64,000 bases of DNA. Source: EW11 sp035765635. GTDB lineage: Bacteria > Verrucomicrobiota > Verrucomicrobiia > Opitutales > Opitutaceae. This document shows positions 52,314 to 60,732 of the stretch, piece by piece (position 1 is the stretch's first letter; each line of letters starts with the position of its first letter). The notes beneath the pieces are model-generated. The model did no database searches, had not been told where the DNA came from, and saw nothing but the letters and a program-made list of their open reading frames with translations. The stretch lies in contig DASTWZ010000049.1 of assembly GCA_035765635.1 (NCBI GenBank), forward strand, positions 1 through 64,000. The letters run 5' to 3'. Both the position numbers and the translations under genes were made by a program.

Positions 52314-52350
52314 ACTATCGTTAAGACCGGTGTGTCTTAATTATCGTAGT
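52314..52350. promoter_or_regulatory. Inverted repeat in the divergent RT/hsd promoter region
   Basis: TTAAGAC-N6-GTCTTAA (52321-52340) is a perfect 7-bp inverted repeat, and outside it ACTA (52314) pairs with TAGT (52347-52350). It is AT-rich in a GC-rich setting and lies between the divergent defence operons, as an operator would. It could also be part of a structured RNA. The region 52218-52590 holds no convincing plus-strand gene. Confidence 0.45.
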
Positions 52351-52502
52351 GGACGCTCTGACTTTGTCGCCCGGGCCGGCATCAGCAGATAGCTTTCACC
52401 TCGCCACCACATCTCACTGTCCTATGGTCGAAGGCTCCGGCTCTTCAGGTGAGGGAATCTGCTGCTTCCTCGGGGGTTGGACGTGGACGCGAATGTTTTC
52501 TG

Positions 52503-52519
52503 ATACGTACGTATATATC
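52503..52519. promoter_or_regulatory. Perfect 12-bp palindrome and TATA-like box upstream of hsdR
   Basis: ATACGTACGTAT (52503-52514) is its own reverse complement and runs into TATATAT (52513-52519), a plausible -10. It lies 77-88 bp before the hsdR ATG. It is a candidate operator/promoter; controller-type proteins of restriction systems bind such sites, but no controller gene is seen. Confidence 0.4.
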
Positions 52520-52590
52520 TCGCAAGTAACTCGGATGCCAATCGGCGCCGCGGATGCATATCGTTGCGGACGATAAACCAAGGGGTGACC

Positions 52591-55005
52591 ATGAACGAAG
52601 CCGATACCTGCCGCACTTTTGTCGTCCCCAAGCTCCAGGCCTCCGGCTGGGAAGCGGCCCCGTGTAGCATCGCCGAGCAACGCACCTTCACCAATCCGAA
52701 GGGGCGAGTTCGCATCGTCGGCGGCAAGATCGTCCGCGGCAAACCCAAGCGGGCGGACTACATCCTTCGCTATCGAAATGATTTTCCCATAGCGGTCGTT
52801 GAGGCAAAGCCGGACTACAAAACTCCCAGCGCAGGCCTCCAGCAGGCCAAGGACTACGCCATCTTGCTTGGTCTGAAGTTCGCTTTTTCAACCAACGGAA
52901 CGGGTATCGTCGAATTCGATTTCACCACGGGTATCGAAAAATCTGTCGATGCGTTCCCGTCACCCCAGGAACTCTGGGCTCGTTTGCGTGCAGAGACTCC
53001 GTTGCCCACCGCCGCGCAGGATAAGCTCGTCGTTCCCAACCACCCCGATCCGGAGCGTCCACCGCGCTATTACCAGCAGATCGCGATCAATCGCGCATTG
53101 GAAGCCATCCTGCGTGGCCGACAGCGCATTCTTATCACGATGGCGACGGGCACGGGCAAAACCGTGGTCGCCTTCCAGCTCTGCTACAAGCTTTGGCAAG
53201 CTCGTTGGAATCGTGCTGGTGATCCTGTCCGCCGGCCGAAGATTCTCTTTCTCGCCGACCGCAACATCCTCGTTGATGATCCGAAGGACAAGACCTTCGT
53301 CCCTTTCGGGGAAGCCCGCCACAAGATCGAAAACGGTGAGGTGGTGAAGAGTCGCGAGATGTATTTCGCGACCTATCAATCCATCGCAGAGGACGAGCGT
53401 CGGCCGGGACTCTATCGGGAGTTTGCGCCTGATTTCTTCGACTTGATCATTGTCGATGAGTGTCACCGCGGCAGCGCAAAAGAGTCGTCCTCGTGGCGCG
53501 AGATTCTCGAATATTTCCAGCCTGCAGTTCAGCTCGGCATGACCGCGACGCCACTGCGCAAAGACAACAAAGCTACATACCGGTATTTCGGGAACCCAAT
53601 CTATCAATACAGCCTCCGTCAGGGGTTGGCGGATGGCTTTCTCGCGCCTTATCGCGTTCACCGTGTCGTCACTGCTGCCGATGCTACTGGGTGGCGTCCC
53701 ACAAAGGGTGAATTGGACAAACTTGGACGCGAGATCCCTGACGAGGAATATCATACCGCCGATTTCGAAAAGCGCCTTTCGCTGCGCCCGCGTTCCGAAG
53801 CCATTGCGAAGCACCTGACCGATTTCCTCAAGCAGACGAACCGTTTCGACAAGACTATCGTCTTCTGCGTGGACCAGGAGCACGCAGAGGAGATGCGTCA
53901 GCTGCTCAATAACCTGAACGCTGATCTCGTTAAAACGTATCCCGACTACGTGTGTCGTGTCACCTCAGACGAGGGCGATATAGGCAAGGGCCACTTGAGC
54001 CGCTTTCAGGAGCTGGAGACGCAGACGCCGGTTATCTTGACTACCTCGCAGCTTCTCAGCACCGGCGTGGATGCGCCCCTGGTGAAGAATGTGGTGCTGA
54101 TTCGGATCATCGGAACAATGACGGAGTTTAAGCAGATCATTGGAAGAGGCACGCGCATGCGCGAGGACTACGGGAAACTTTTCTTCAACATTCTCGACTA
54201 CACCGGGACGGCCACCCGCCACTTCGCCGATAAAGAGTTCGACGGCGATCCCGAGTTAATCTCCGAAACAAAGATCGACGAAAACGGCGCCGCCGTAGAG
54301 ACGACCGTGGTCGATTCAGGTCCAACCTCGGTCGACGACGACGATGTGCCTACGCAATCCGAGGGTGAGGGCGGTGTCGCTGAGGAAGCGGGCTCTTCTG
54401 TCATTGTCGACCCGCCCGAGCCGCCGGCTCAACCTCGGAAATTCTACGTTGAGAAAGGCAGCGTCGCGGTCGTCACCCATGCGACCCAGGACCTGGACTC
54501 CGAAGGGAAAAAGCTCCGCGTCACCGAGCTTCGCGACTACACTCGTGATACGGTCCGCGCACTGTTTCCGGACGCCGCCGCGCTTCGTCACGACTGGTCA
54601 AATCCAGACCGGCGCGCCGAGACAATTGACGCGCTGCGCGAGCACGGCATCGACGCGGATGAGGTCGCCGTCGCCCTCGGTCAGCCGCAGTCGGACCCCT
54701 TTGACGTCCTTTGCAATCTGGCATGGAACGCGCCCGTGCTCACGCGTGCCGAGCGAGCCGCTCGCGTCCGCTCGCAGAAGTCCGATTTCTTCGCCTCGTT
54801 TGGCGATGCTGCTCGTCAGATCCTCGACACATTGCTCGCGAAGTATGCCGACCACGGCCCGGCTGAATTCTCCATTCCGGATTCGCTGAAGGTCCCGCCA
54901 CTCTCCGATCTTGGTAACGTGCCGGAAATCATCTCTCGCTTTGGCGATGCCGACCAGTTCCGCACGGCTATCGCGGAACTCCAAAAACATCTCTACGCCG
55001 CCTGA
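52591..55005 (+). CDS. hsdR: Type I restriction enzyme, R subunit
   Basis: HsdR translocates DNA and cleaves it away from the recognition site. From ATG 52591 (AGGGG at the ribosome site) it has 804 residues. The N-terminal nuclease has Asp56 (RADYILRY) and Glu71-x-Lys73 in VVEAKPDYK. The SF2 motor has Walker A ATGTGKT (185-191), DECH (289-292) and the later motifs TTSQLLSTGVDAPLVKNVVL and QIIGRGTRMREDYGK. The C-terminus (SDFFASFGDAARQILDTLLA) belongs to the HsdR helical/EcoEI-type C-terminal domain. It appears intact, and hsdM starts 21 bp later. Confidence 0.94.
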   Translation: MNEADTCRTFVVPKLQASGWEAAPCSIAEQRTFTNPKGRVRIVGGKIVRGKPKRADYILRYRNDFPIAVVEAKPDYKTPSAGLQQAKDYAILLGLKFAFSTNGTGIVEFDFTTGIEKSVDAFPSPQELWARLRAETPLPTAAQDKLVVPNHPDPERPPRYYQQIAINRALEAILRGRQRILITMATGTGKTVVAFQLCYKLWQARWNRAGDPVRRPKILFLADRNILVDDPKDKTFVPFGEARHKIENGEVVKSREMYFATYQSIAEDERRPGLYREFAPDFFDLIIVDECHRGSAKESSSWREILEYFQPAVQLGMTATPLRKDNKATYRYFGNPIYQYSLRQGLADGFLAPYRVHRVVTAADATGWRPTKGELDKLGREIPDEEYHTADFEKRLSLRPRSEAIAKHLTDFLKQTNRFDKTIVFCVDQEHAEEMRQLLNNLNADLVKTYPDYVCRVTSDEGDIGKGHLSRFQELETQTPVILTTSQLLSTGVDAPLVKNVVLIRIIGTMTEFKQIIGRGTRMREDYGKLFFNILDYTGTATRHFADKEFDGDPELISETKIDENGAAVETTVVDSGPTSVDDDDVPTQSEGEGGVAEEAGSSVIVDPPEPPAQPRKFYVEKGSVAVVTHATQDLDSEGKKLRVTELRDYTRDTVRALFPDAAALRHDWSNPDRRAETIDALREHGIDADEVAVALGQPQSDPFDVLCNLAWNAPVLTRAERAARVRSQKSDFFASFGDAARQILDTLLAKYADHGPAEFSIPDSLKVPPLSDLGNVPEIISRFGDADQFRTAIAELQKHLYAA

Positions 55006-55026
55006 TCGTTGCCTGCTCCCATTCTC

Positions 55027-56835
55027 ATGCCCAAGTCCGCCTCTGCTGCCGTCGAAAAGAAACCGCGTTCGAAGAAAGACTCTCCGACCCTCACCACAGC
55101 CCAGCGCCTCAGCGCGCTCATCAAGTCTGCGCGCCAGATCATGCGCAAAGACAAAGGGCTAAACGGTGACCTCGACCGGCTTCCGCTCTTTACATGGATT
55201 CTCTTTCTGAAGTTCCTCGACGATATGGAGCTCGCCGGCGAGCAGGAGGCGAAGCTCGCCGGCAAGAAATACACCCCTGTCATCACGGCGCCTTACCGCT
55301 GGCGCGACTGGGCAGCACAGCCGGAGGGCATCACGGGACCGGAGTTGCTCAAGTTCATTTCCCAGGACGAAACCACGCGCCCCGACGGCACCAAAGGACC
55401 CGGACTCTTTGCCTACCTGCGCGGCCTCTCGTCCGAATCCGGCAAGGCGCGGCCTGACGTCATCGCCAACGTGTTCAAAGGCGTGAGCAACCGGATGGAA
55501 TCCGGCTACCTCCTGCGCGATGTCATCAATAAAGTTTCCGGCATCCACTTCACCGCCAGTGAGGAGATGCACACCCTCAGCCGGCTCTACGAAAACATGC
55601 TGCGCGAAATGCGCGATGCCGCGGGAGACAGCGGTGAGTTCTACACGCCTCGCCCGGTAGTTAAGTTCATGGTAGATGTTACGAAGCCCCGCCTCGGGGA
55701 GACCGTGCTCGACCCGGCCTGCGGCACAGGCGGTTTTCTCGTCGAAGCCTACGACCACCTCGCGGCCGTGTGCAAATCCGTCTCAGATCGCCGGGTCTTG
55801 CAGCGCGAGACCTTGCACGGCCAGGAGGCCAAGCCACTCCCCTACATGCTCGTGCAGATGAACCTCCTCCTGCACGGTCTTGAATATCCGAATATCAAAT
55901 ACGGAAACACGCTTGCCCAAAAGGTCACCGAGATCGGTGATGCCGACCGGGTGGACGTCATCCTTACCAATCCGCCCTTCGGCGGCGAAGAGGAGCGTGG
56001 TATCCTCAACAATTTCCCCGCCGACAAGCAGACCGCCGAAACAGCGCTGCTCTTCCTTCAATACATCATGCGAAAACTCCGCCGCCCTGTGCGCGGACAG
56101 GCTCCCGGCCGTGCCGCCGTCGTCGTGCCCAACGGCACGCTTTTCGGCGATGGCGTGTGTGCCCGCATTAAGGAAGAACTGCTAAAGGACTTCAACCTGC
56201 ACACGATCGTCCGCCTTCCCGAGGGCACGTTTGCGCCTTACACGGATATCCCGGCAAATATCCTTTTCTTCGATCGCTCGGCTCCGACGAAAACCATCTG
56301 GTATTATCAAGTCGCACTGCCGGAGGGTCGGAAAAAATACACGAAGACCATGCCTATGCAGATTGATGACATGGCCGCATGTAAGAAGTGGTTCACCGCC
56401 GCCAAGCGCGAGGCGAATGAGCGAGCGTGGGTAGTGGATTTCGGCGCACTCCGCGATAACGCCGTTGCGGCCGCGAAGCCGCACTGGGAAGCAGCTACCG
56501 CCGCCGCCGAACGTATTCGAAAACTGGAGCGTGAGGTGGTCTCGATCGAGGATCAGCTCAAGGAAGCGCCGGAGGCGAAGCGAGCCAAGCTGCGCGAACA
56601 GCTCGCGAGCGTCGAAGCCGATACAGTGGCCGAGCGCAAACGCCAGGCCGATGAACAGGCCGCAGGCGATGGACTCTACTGGCCGATCTACAATCTCGAC
56701 GCCAAGAACCCTAACAGCGCTGAGGCGCTCGACCACGTTCCACCGCATGAACTCGTCGCCGACATCATCGCGAAGGAGCGAGAAATCCTGCGCCTCATGG
56801 AAGAGATTAAAACCGAGGTGGAGGCCCTCGCATGA
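55027..56835 (+). CDS. hsdM: Type I restriction enzyme, M subunit
   Basis: HsdM is the N6-adenine methyltransferase of the complex. I start at ATG 55027; the in-frame TTG at 55009 is closer to hsdR but less likely. The helical N-domain (ALIKSARQIMRKDKGLNGDL) is followed by motif I DPACGTGGFLVEAYD (Asp229) and NPPF (315-318) in ILTNPPFGGEEERG. The last 150 residues are a coiled coil (AAERIRKLEREVVSIEDQLK with AKRAKLREQLASVEAD). At 602 residues it is slightly long. It overlaps hsdS by ATGA. Confidence 0.94.
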   Translation: MPKSASAAVEKKPRSKKDSPTLTTAQRLSALIKSARQIMRKDKGLNGDLDRLPLFTWILFLKFLDDMELAGEQEAKLAGKKYTPVITAPYRWRDWAAQPEGITGPELLKFISQDETTRPDGTKGPGLFAYLRGLSSESGKARPDVIANVFKGVSNRMESGYLLRDVINKVSGIHFTASEEMHTLSRLYENMLREMRDAAGDSGEFYTPRPVVKFMVDVTKPRLGETVLDPACGTGGFLVEAYDHLAAVCKSVSDRRVLQRETLHGQEAKPLPYMLVQMNLLLHGLEYPNIKYGNTLAQKVTEIGDADRVDVILTNPPFGGEEERGILNNFPADKQTAETALLFLQYIMRKLRRPVRGQAPGRAAVVVPNGTLFGDGVCARIKEELLKDFNLHTIVRLPEGTFAPYTDIPANILFFDRSAPTKTIWYYQVALPEGRKKYTKTMPMQIDDMAACKKWFTAAKREANERAWVVDFGALRDNAVAAAKPHWEAATAAAERIRKLEREVVSIEDQLKEAPEAKRAKLREQLASVEADTVAERKRQADEQAAGDGLYWPIYNLDAKNPNSAEALDHVPPHELVADIIAKEREILRLMEEIKTEVEALA

Positions 56836-57983
56836 AGCCGGGGTGGACTGAGGTTGCACTGGGTGAGGTGCTTGAACCGGTGACACGGACGGAACGCGTG
56901 ATGCCGGACGAAGAATACCGACTTCTCGGCGTTCGTTTGGAAGGAAATGGCGCTTTCCATCGCGAGACGAAATTGGGGAGTGAAATCTCGGCTACTTATC
57001 TCGATCGCGTTAAAGCAGGAGATTTCATCTATAGCCGTCTATTTGCGTGGCGCGGAGCGTTCTCGCTGATCGATGAAAAACTCGATGACGGCTACGTTTC
57101 CAACGAATTCCCTATTTTTGCACCACGACGCTCGGCTCAGGTCGATTTACGATTCATCTTTCATTGGTTTCGTCAGCCATGCGTTTGGAAACGAGTAGAA
57201 GCAGACTGCCAAGGTAGCACGCCTACTACGCGCAACCGTTACAACGAGGACTTTTTCAATCAACTTCGAATCCCCCTCCCGCCGCTCGCTGCGCAGCAAC
57301 GCCTCACCGCTCGGCTCGATGCCATCGAGACCCGCCTCACTCGCCTCCAGCAGCTCCGGGAAGAAACACGGCTCAAGCGAGAAGCGCTCACGACCAGCCT
57401 TCATCTCGCGATATCGAAGAATCGCGTGGTGCGCCTCAGTCAGCTTTTCGAACTCGCCGAAGAACAATGTGGCGTGGTGCCGGCAGGATCGTATCCCCAA
57501 GTAGGAATCCGCAGTTTCGGTCTGGGTCTATTTAAGAAGGCTCCGGTTGCTGGAACCGCCACCACCTACCGCTCATTCAACGTTCTACGCCCCGGCATGT
57601 TCGTCATGAGCCAAGTCAAGGGATGGGAAGGCGCAATTGGCGTCTGCAGCGCGGAGTTCGACGGGTGGTTCGTTTCACCTGAGTATCGCACCTTTTCTTG
57701 CATTCAAGGTGAGTGCAATCCCGCCTACCTGTCGCATTTGGTGATCACTCCTTGGTTTCGCGATCAACTTGCCTCAGCAACCCGCGGCGTCGGTGCCCGA
57801 CGCGAGCGAATTCGCCCGGAGATGCTTCTCGGCTTGGAGATGCCTTTTCCACCCATCGAAAAACAGAACGAAGCGGCAAAGGCACTGAACCAACTTCGAA
57901 CCAGCCAGGAAATGAGTGATAAAACTATCGCGGCCGACGACGCCTTAATGCCGTCACTCTTCGACCAAATTTTCAACGGTTAA
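56832..57983 (+). CDS. hsdS: Type I restriction enzyme, S (specificity) subunit
   Basis: HsdS recognises the two halves of the target site. The 383-residue protein has TRD1 (about residues 1-150: WTEVALGEVLEPVTRTERVM ... GSTPTTRNRYNEDFFNQLRI), a spacer helix (PLPPLAAQQRLTARLDAIET with RLTRLQQLREETRLKREAL), TRD2 (about 195-335) and a second spacer helix (PFPPIEKQNEAAKALNQLRT). Both domains look complete. Recognition sequence cannot be read from the protein. Confidence 0.92.
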   Translation: MKPGWTEVALGEVLEPVTRTERVMPDEEYRLLGVRLEGNGAFHRETKLGSEISATYLDRVKAGDFIYSRLFAWRGAFSLIDEKLDDGYVSNEFPIFAPRRSAQVDLRFIFHWFRQPCVWKRVEADCQGSTPTTRNRYNEDFFNQLRIPLPPLAAQQRLTARLDAIETRLTRLQQLREETRLKREALTTSLHLAISKNRVVRLSQLFELAEEQCGVVPAGSYPQVGIRSFGLGLFKKAPVAGTATTYRSFNVLRPGMFVMSQVKGWEGAIGVCSAEFDGWFVSPEYRTFSCIQGECNPAYLSHLVITPWFRDQLASATRGVGARRERIRPEMLLGLEMPFPPIEKQNEAAKALNQLRTSQEMSDKTIAADDALMPSLFDQIFNG

Positions 57984-57987
57984 TCCC

Positions 57988-59700
57988 ATGGCCAAAGCCG
58001 AAGCGACTGTGGACGAGTTAGTCAGCATGATCGAGCGTGGCGAATTGCGCTTGCCCGAGATGCAGCGCCGCTATGTGTGGCGATCCACCCGCGTCCGCGA
58101 CTTGCTCGACTCGCTCTACCGTGGCTACCCGTCGGGCGCGATTCTCCTGTGGGAAACCGACGATTCTGTGCCTCTCCAGGATTTCGCCGTGCCGCAGCAG
58201 GCGGCAGCATTCCAAACTAAGCGCCTCTTGCTCGACGGCCAGCAACGCCTGACTTCGCTCTCTGCGGTCGTTCGCGGTCAGCCGGTGACGGTGCGCGGCC
58301 GCAAACGTCCCATCGAACTGCTCTTCAATCTGGAACACCCTGACCAGCTCGCCGTCGTGACCGAGGTGGACGAAGATGGCGGCGACGAAGAGGAAGAGAA
58401 CGAGCTCGATCTGGAAGCCCCGGACTCAACCGACGATGAACTCCAAAAACGTTTTGACGACCTGGCGTTCGTCGTCGCCACGCGAAAATTGGAGCAGCTC
58501 TCCCACTGGGTAAAAGTCAGCGATGTTTTCAAGACCGATGAGGATGCACCCTTTCTCGAACGCGCGGGCATCGAGAAGGTCAGTGATCCGCGCTTTAAGA
58601 AATACAGCCAGCGCCTCGCCCGCCTACGCGGCATCAAGAAATACATCTACCGCATGGATGTATTGGAGCGCAGCCTTGGCTACGACGAGGTGACGGAAAT
58701 TTTCGTCCGTGTGAATTCTCTTGGAGCTAAGCTCCGCAGCTCCGATCTTGCTCTCGCGCAGATCACCGCCCGCTGGCGCGGCTCGTTGAAAGTATTTCAG
58801 ACATTTCAGGACAGTTGTGCCAAAGCGGGCTTCGATCTCGATCTTGGTATTCATCTCAAAAACCTCGTCACCTTCGCCACTGGCCAATCGCGCTTCCTTA
58901 CCGTTGGCGGTCTGCCGTTGGAAGCACTGCAATCGGGCTGGAAAGAAGCGGTCAAGGGCATGGAGTTCGCGCTCAATTTCCTGAAGCATAATGTCGGCAT
59001 CGACAGCCCGGCGTTGCTCGCCTCGCCCTTCCTCATCGTCGCTCTCGGCTACTACGGTCACAAACGAGACTACCAAATCAGCCCAACCGAGGAAGCGCAG
59101 CTGCGCTATTGGGTGCTTGTGGCCAATGCAAAGGGCCGCTACTCACGAGGATCGAGCGAGACATTCCTTGATCAGGATCTCGCAGCGCTGCGTCATGGTG
59201 GGGGCACGGCTGAGCTATTAGAAAGGCTTCGCACTCAGGTCGGCCGATTGGATTTCTCAACGCAGGAGCTGGATGGCCGTAGTCAACGTAGCGCGATATT
59301 CAAGACGATGTTCCTCGCCTTCCGCGCCGCTGGGGCGAAGGACTGGCGCTCAAATCTCACTATCGCTCTCGATCATAATGGAACGCAGCACCGATTGCAG
59401 TTCCATCATATCTTCCCCAAGTCGTATTTGAAGAATACCTACAATTCGCGCGAAGCCGACGATATTGCGAATCTCGCGTTTATCGGCGGCAAGACCAATC
59501 GGGGGATTAGCGACAAGGCTCCGGCTGACTATTTGCCTCCTTTGTTGGAAAAGGTGGGCGCGGAATCGTTTCATGCCCAATGCATCCCCACCAGCTCCGA
59601 TCTGCTTGCTCTGGATCGCTACAAGGAGTTTCTGGCCCTTCGCCGTCAGCTCGTCGTGGCCCGGTTGAATGAATTCCTCCGACAGCCGACGCTCGACTAG
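57988..59700 (+). CDS. Fused GmrSD-type restriction protein (DUF262 + HNH)
   Basis: This 570-residue protein starts 4 bp after hsdS. The N-terminal DUF262 (GmrS-like, ParB/Srx fold) domain has LPEMQRRYVWRSTRVRDLLD and the key motif LLLDGQQRLTSL (Asp83-Gly-Gln-Gln-Arg87). The C-terminal half carries an HNH-type site: LQFHHIFPKSYLKN (His473-His474) and IANLAFIGGKTNRGISDKAP. An acidic linker of mostly Glu/Asp (about residues 128-150) separates subdomains. Fused GmrSD proteins are type IV enzymes that use nucleotides and cut modified (glucosyl-hydroxymethyl) phage DNA. In this place it would cover phages whose modified DNA escapes HsdR. A housekeeping role of DUF262 proteins cannot be excluded. 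Confidence 0.85.
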   Translation: MAKAEATVDELVSMIERGELRLPEMQRRYVWRSTRVRDLLDSLYRGYPSGAILLWETDDSVPLQDFAVPQQAAAFQTKRLLLDGQQRLTSLSAVVRGQPVTVRGRKRPIELLFNLEHPDQLAVVTEVDEDGGDEEEENELDLEAPDSTDDELQKRFDDLAFVVATRKLEQLSHWVKVSDVFKTDEDAPFLERAGIEKVSDPRFKKYSQRLARLRGIKKYIYRMDVLERSLGYDEVTEIFVRVNSLGAKLRSSDLALAQITARWRGSLKVFQTFQDSCAKAGFDLDLGIHLKNLVTFATGQSRFLTVGGLPLEALQSGWKEAVKGMEFALNFLKHNVGIDSPALLASPFLIVALGYYGHKRDYQISPTEEAQLRYWVLVANAKGRYSRGSSETFLDQDLAALRHGGGTAELLERLRTQVGRLDFSTQELDGRSQRSAIFKTMFLAFRAAGAKDWRSNLTIALDHNGTQHRLQFHHIFPKSYLKNTYNSREADDIANLAFIGGKTNRGISDKAPADYLPPLLEKVGAESFHAQCIPTSSDLLALDRYKEFLALRRQLVVARLNEFLRQPTLD

Positions 59701-59733
59701 GCGTCACCTGTTGCACACCGTTCTACCACTCTT

Positions 59734-60729
59734 ATGGCTTCTGCGGACCAAGTTCGTGCTCTGATGCAGAGTCACTTCGACGGTGACCAGGGACGCTTCA
59801 TGTCCATCGCCATGCAGGTCGCGGCCGGCGAAGCGCGCAAGGGGCATACAGAATTCTCCGACGAGTTGCGGCGCATGATCGAGAAGGCAAAGGAGCGTCT
59901 TGTGCCTCGGCAGACGGTTGGTGAAACCATCCCCTTCGCCGCCGCACGCGGTGAATTGGGTGAACTCTTTGCCGTCTTTCACCCCCAGACGAAGCTCGCG
60001 GATATGGTCTTGCCCAAGGCCATGCAGGCGCGCATGGAGCGCATCGTCGGCGAACATCGGCAAATGGCCATGCTGCGCGGCCACAATCTGCATCCGCGCC
60101 AGAAGCTGCTCCTCGCCGGCCCACCCGGTTGCGGAAAGACCATGACCGCTCACGCACTCGCCGGCGAATTGGGGTTGCCATTGTTCGTCGTGCGCCTCGA
60201 CGCGCTGATGACGAAATTTCTGGGAGAAACGGCCGCGAAGCTCCGCCTGATCTTCGACTCAATGGAAAAAGTGCGCGCCGTATATCTCTTCGACGAGTTC
60301 GATTCGATCGGCACCGAGCGCGGAAGCGCCAGCGATGTAGGAGAGATGCGACGCGTCCTCAACAGTTTCCTCATGCTGCTGGAGTCCTACCGTGGGAACA
60401 GCTTGGTCATCGCGGCTACCAATCACGGTCACGCGTTGGACCAAGCCTTGTTTCGCCGCTTCGACGACCTGCTCGCCTTCGCATTGCCGAGCAAAGAACT
60501 CCTCACTGAAACGGTTCGGCGCCGGCTCGCTCTGTGCCCGGTCAAGGCTAGCGTTGCTCTCGCGAAAGTCGCAAAGATTGCGGAGGGATTGAGCTATGCC
60601 GAGGTCGTCAGGGCCTGCGACGAAGCTATAAAATCCCTTCTTCTCGAGGGACGGGCCGATCTAAAGACAGCCGATTTGCTTGCTGCGCTGGAGGAGCGCC
60701 GCGCTTTTCTTACGCGACCTGCGCTCTAA
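59734..60729 (+). CDS. ietA: AAA ATPase of an IetAS-like defence pair
   Basis: This is a 331-residue AAA+ ATPase with a 100-residue N-terminal region, Walker A GPPGCGKT (129-136), a pore-like segment MTKFLGETAAKLRLIF, Walker B AVYLFDEFDSIG (Asp187-Glu188), sensor-1 VIAATNHG and an Arg finger candidate in QALFRRFDDLLAF. These features are those of classic AAA (FtsH/katanin-like) unfoldases without a protease domain. It precedes by 3 bp a subtilisin-like protease, the arrangement of IetAS (ietA ATPase, ietS subtilase), first described from plasmid incompatibility and later as anti-phage. The family assignment is from architecture and context. Confidence 0.82.
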   Translation: MASADQVRALMQSHFDGDQGRFMSIAMQVAAGEARKGHTEFSDELRRMIEKAKERLVPRQTVGETIPFAAARGELGELFAVFHPQTKLADMVLPKAMQARMERIVGEHRQMAMLRGHNLHPRQKLLLAGPPGCGKTMTAHALAGELGLPLFVVRLDALMTKFLGETAAKLRLIFDSMEKVRAVYLFDEFDSIGTERGSASDVGEMRRVLNSFLMLLESYRGNSLVIAATNHGHALDQALFRRFDDLLAFALPSKELLTETVRRRLALCPVKASVALAKVAKIAEGLSYAEVVRACDEAIKSLLLEGRADLKTADLLAALEERRAFLTRPAL

Positions 60730-60732
60730 ACC

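Noticed and set aside
52078..52392. 104-residue plus-strand frame in the RT/hsd intergenic region
   Set aside because: Ser/Arg/Cys-rich and without features; the minus-strand frames over the same stretch read more like protein. Not fully excluded.
57988..59700. DUF262 protein as a BREX component (BrxU)
   Set aside because: No BREX core genes (pglZ, brxC, pglX) are in the window; the neighbours are type I restriction genes.
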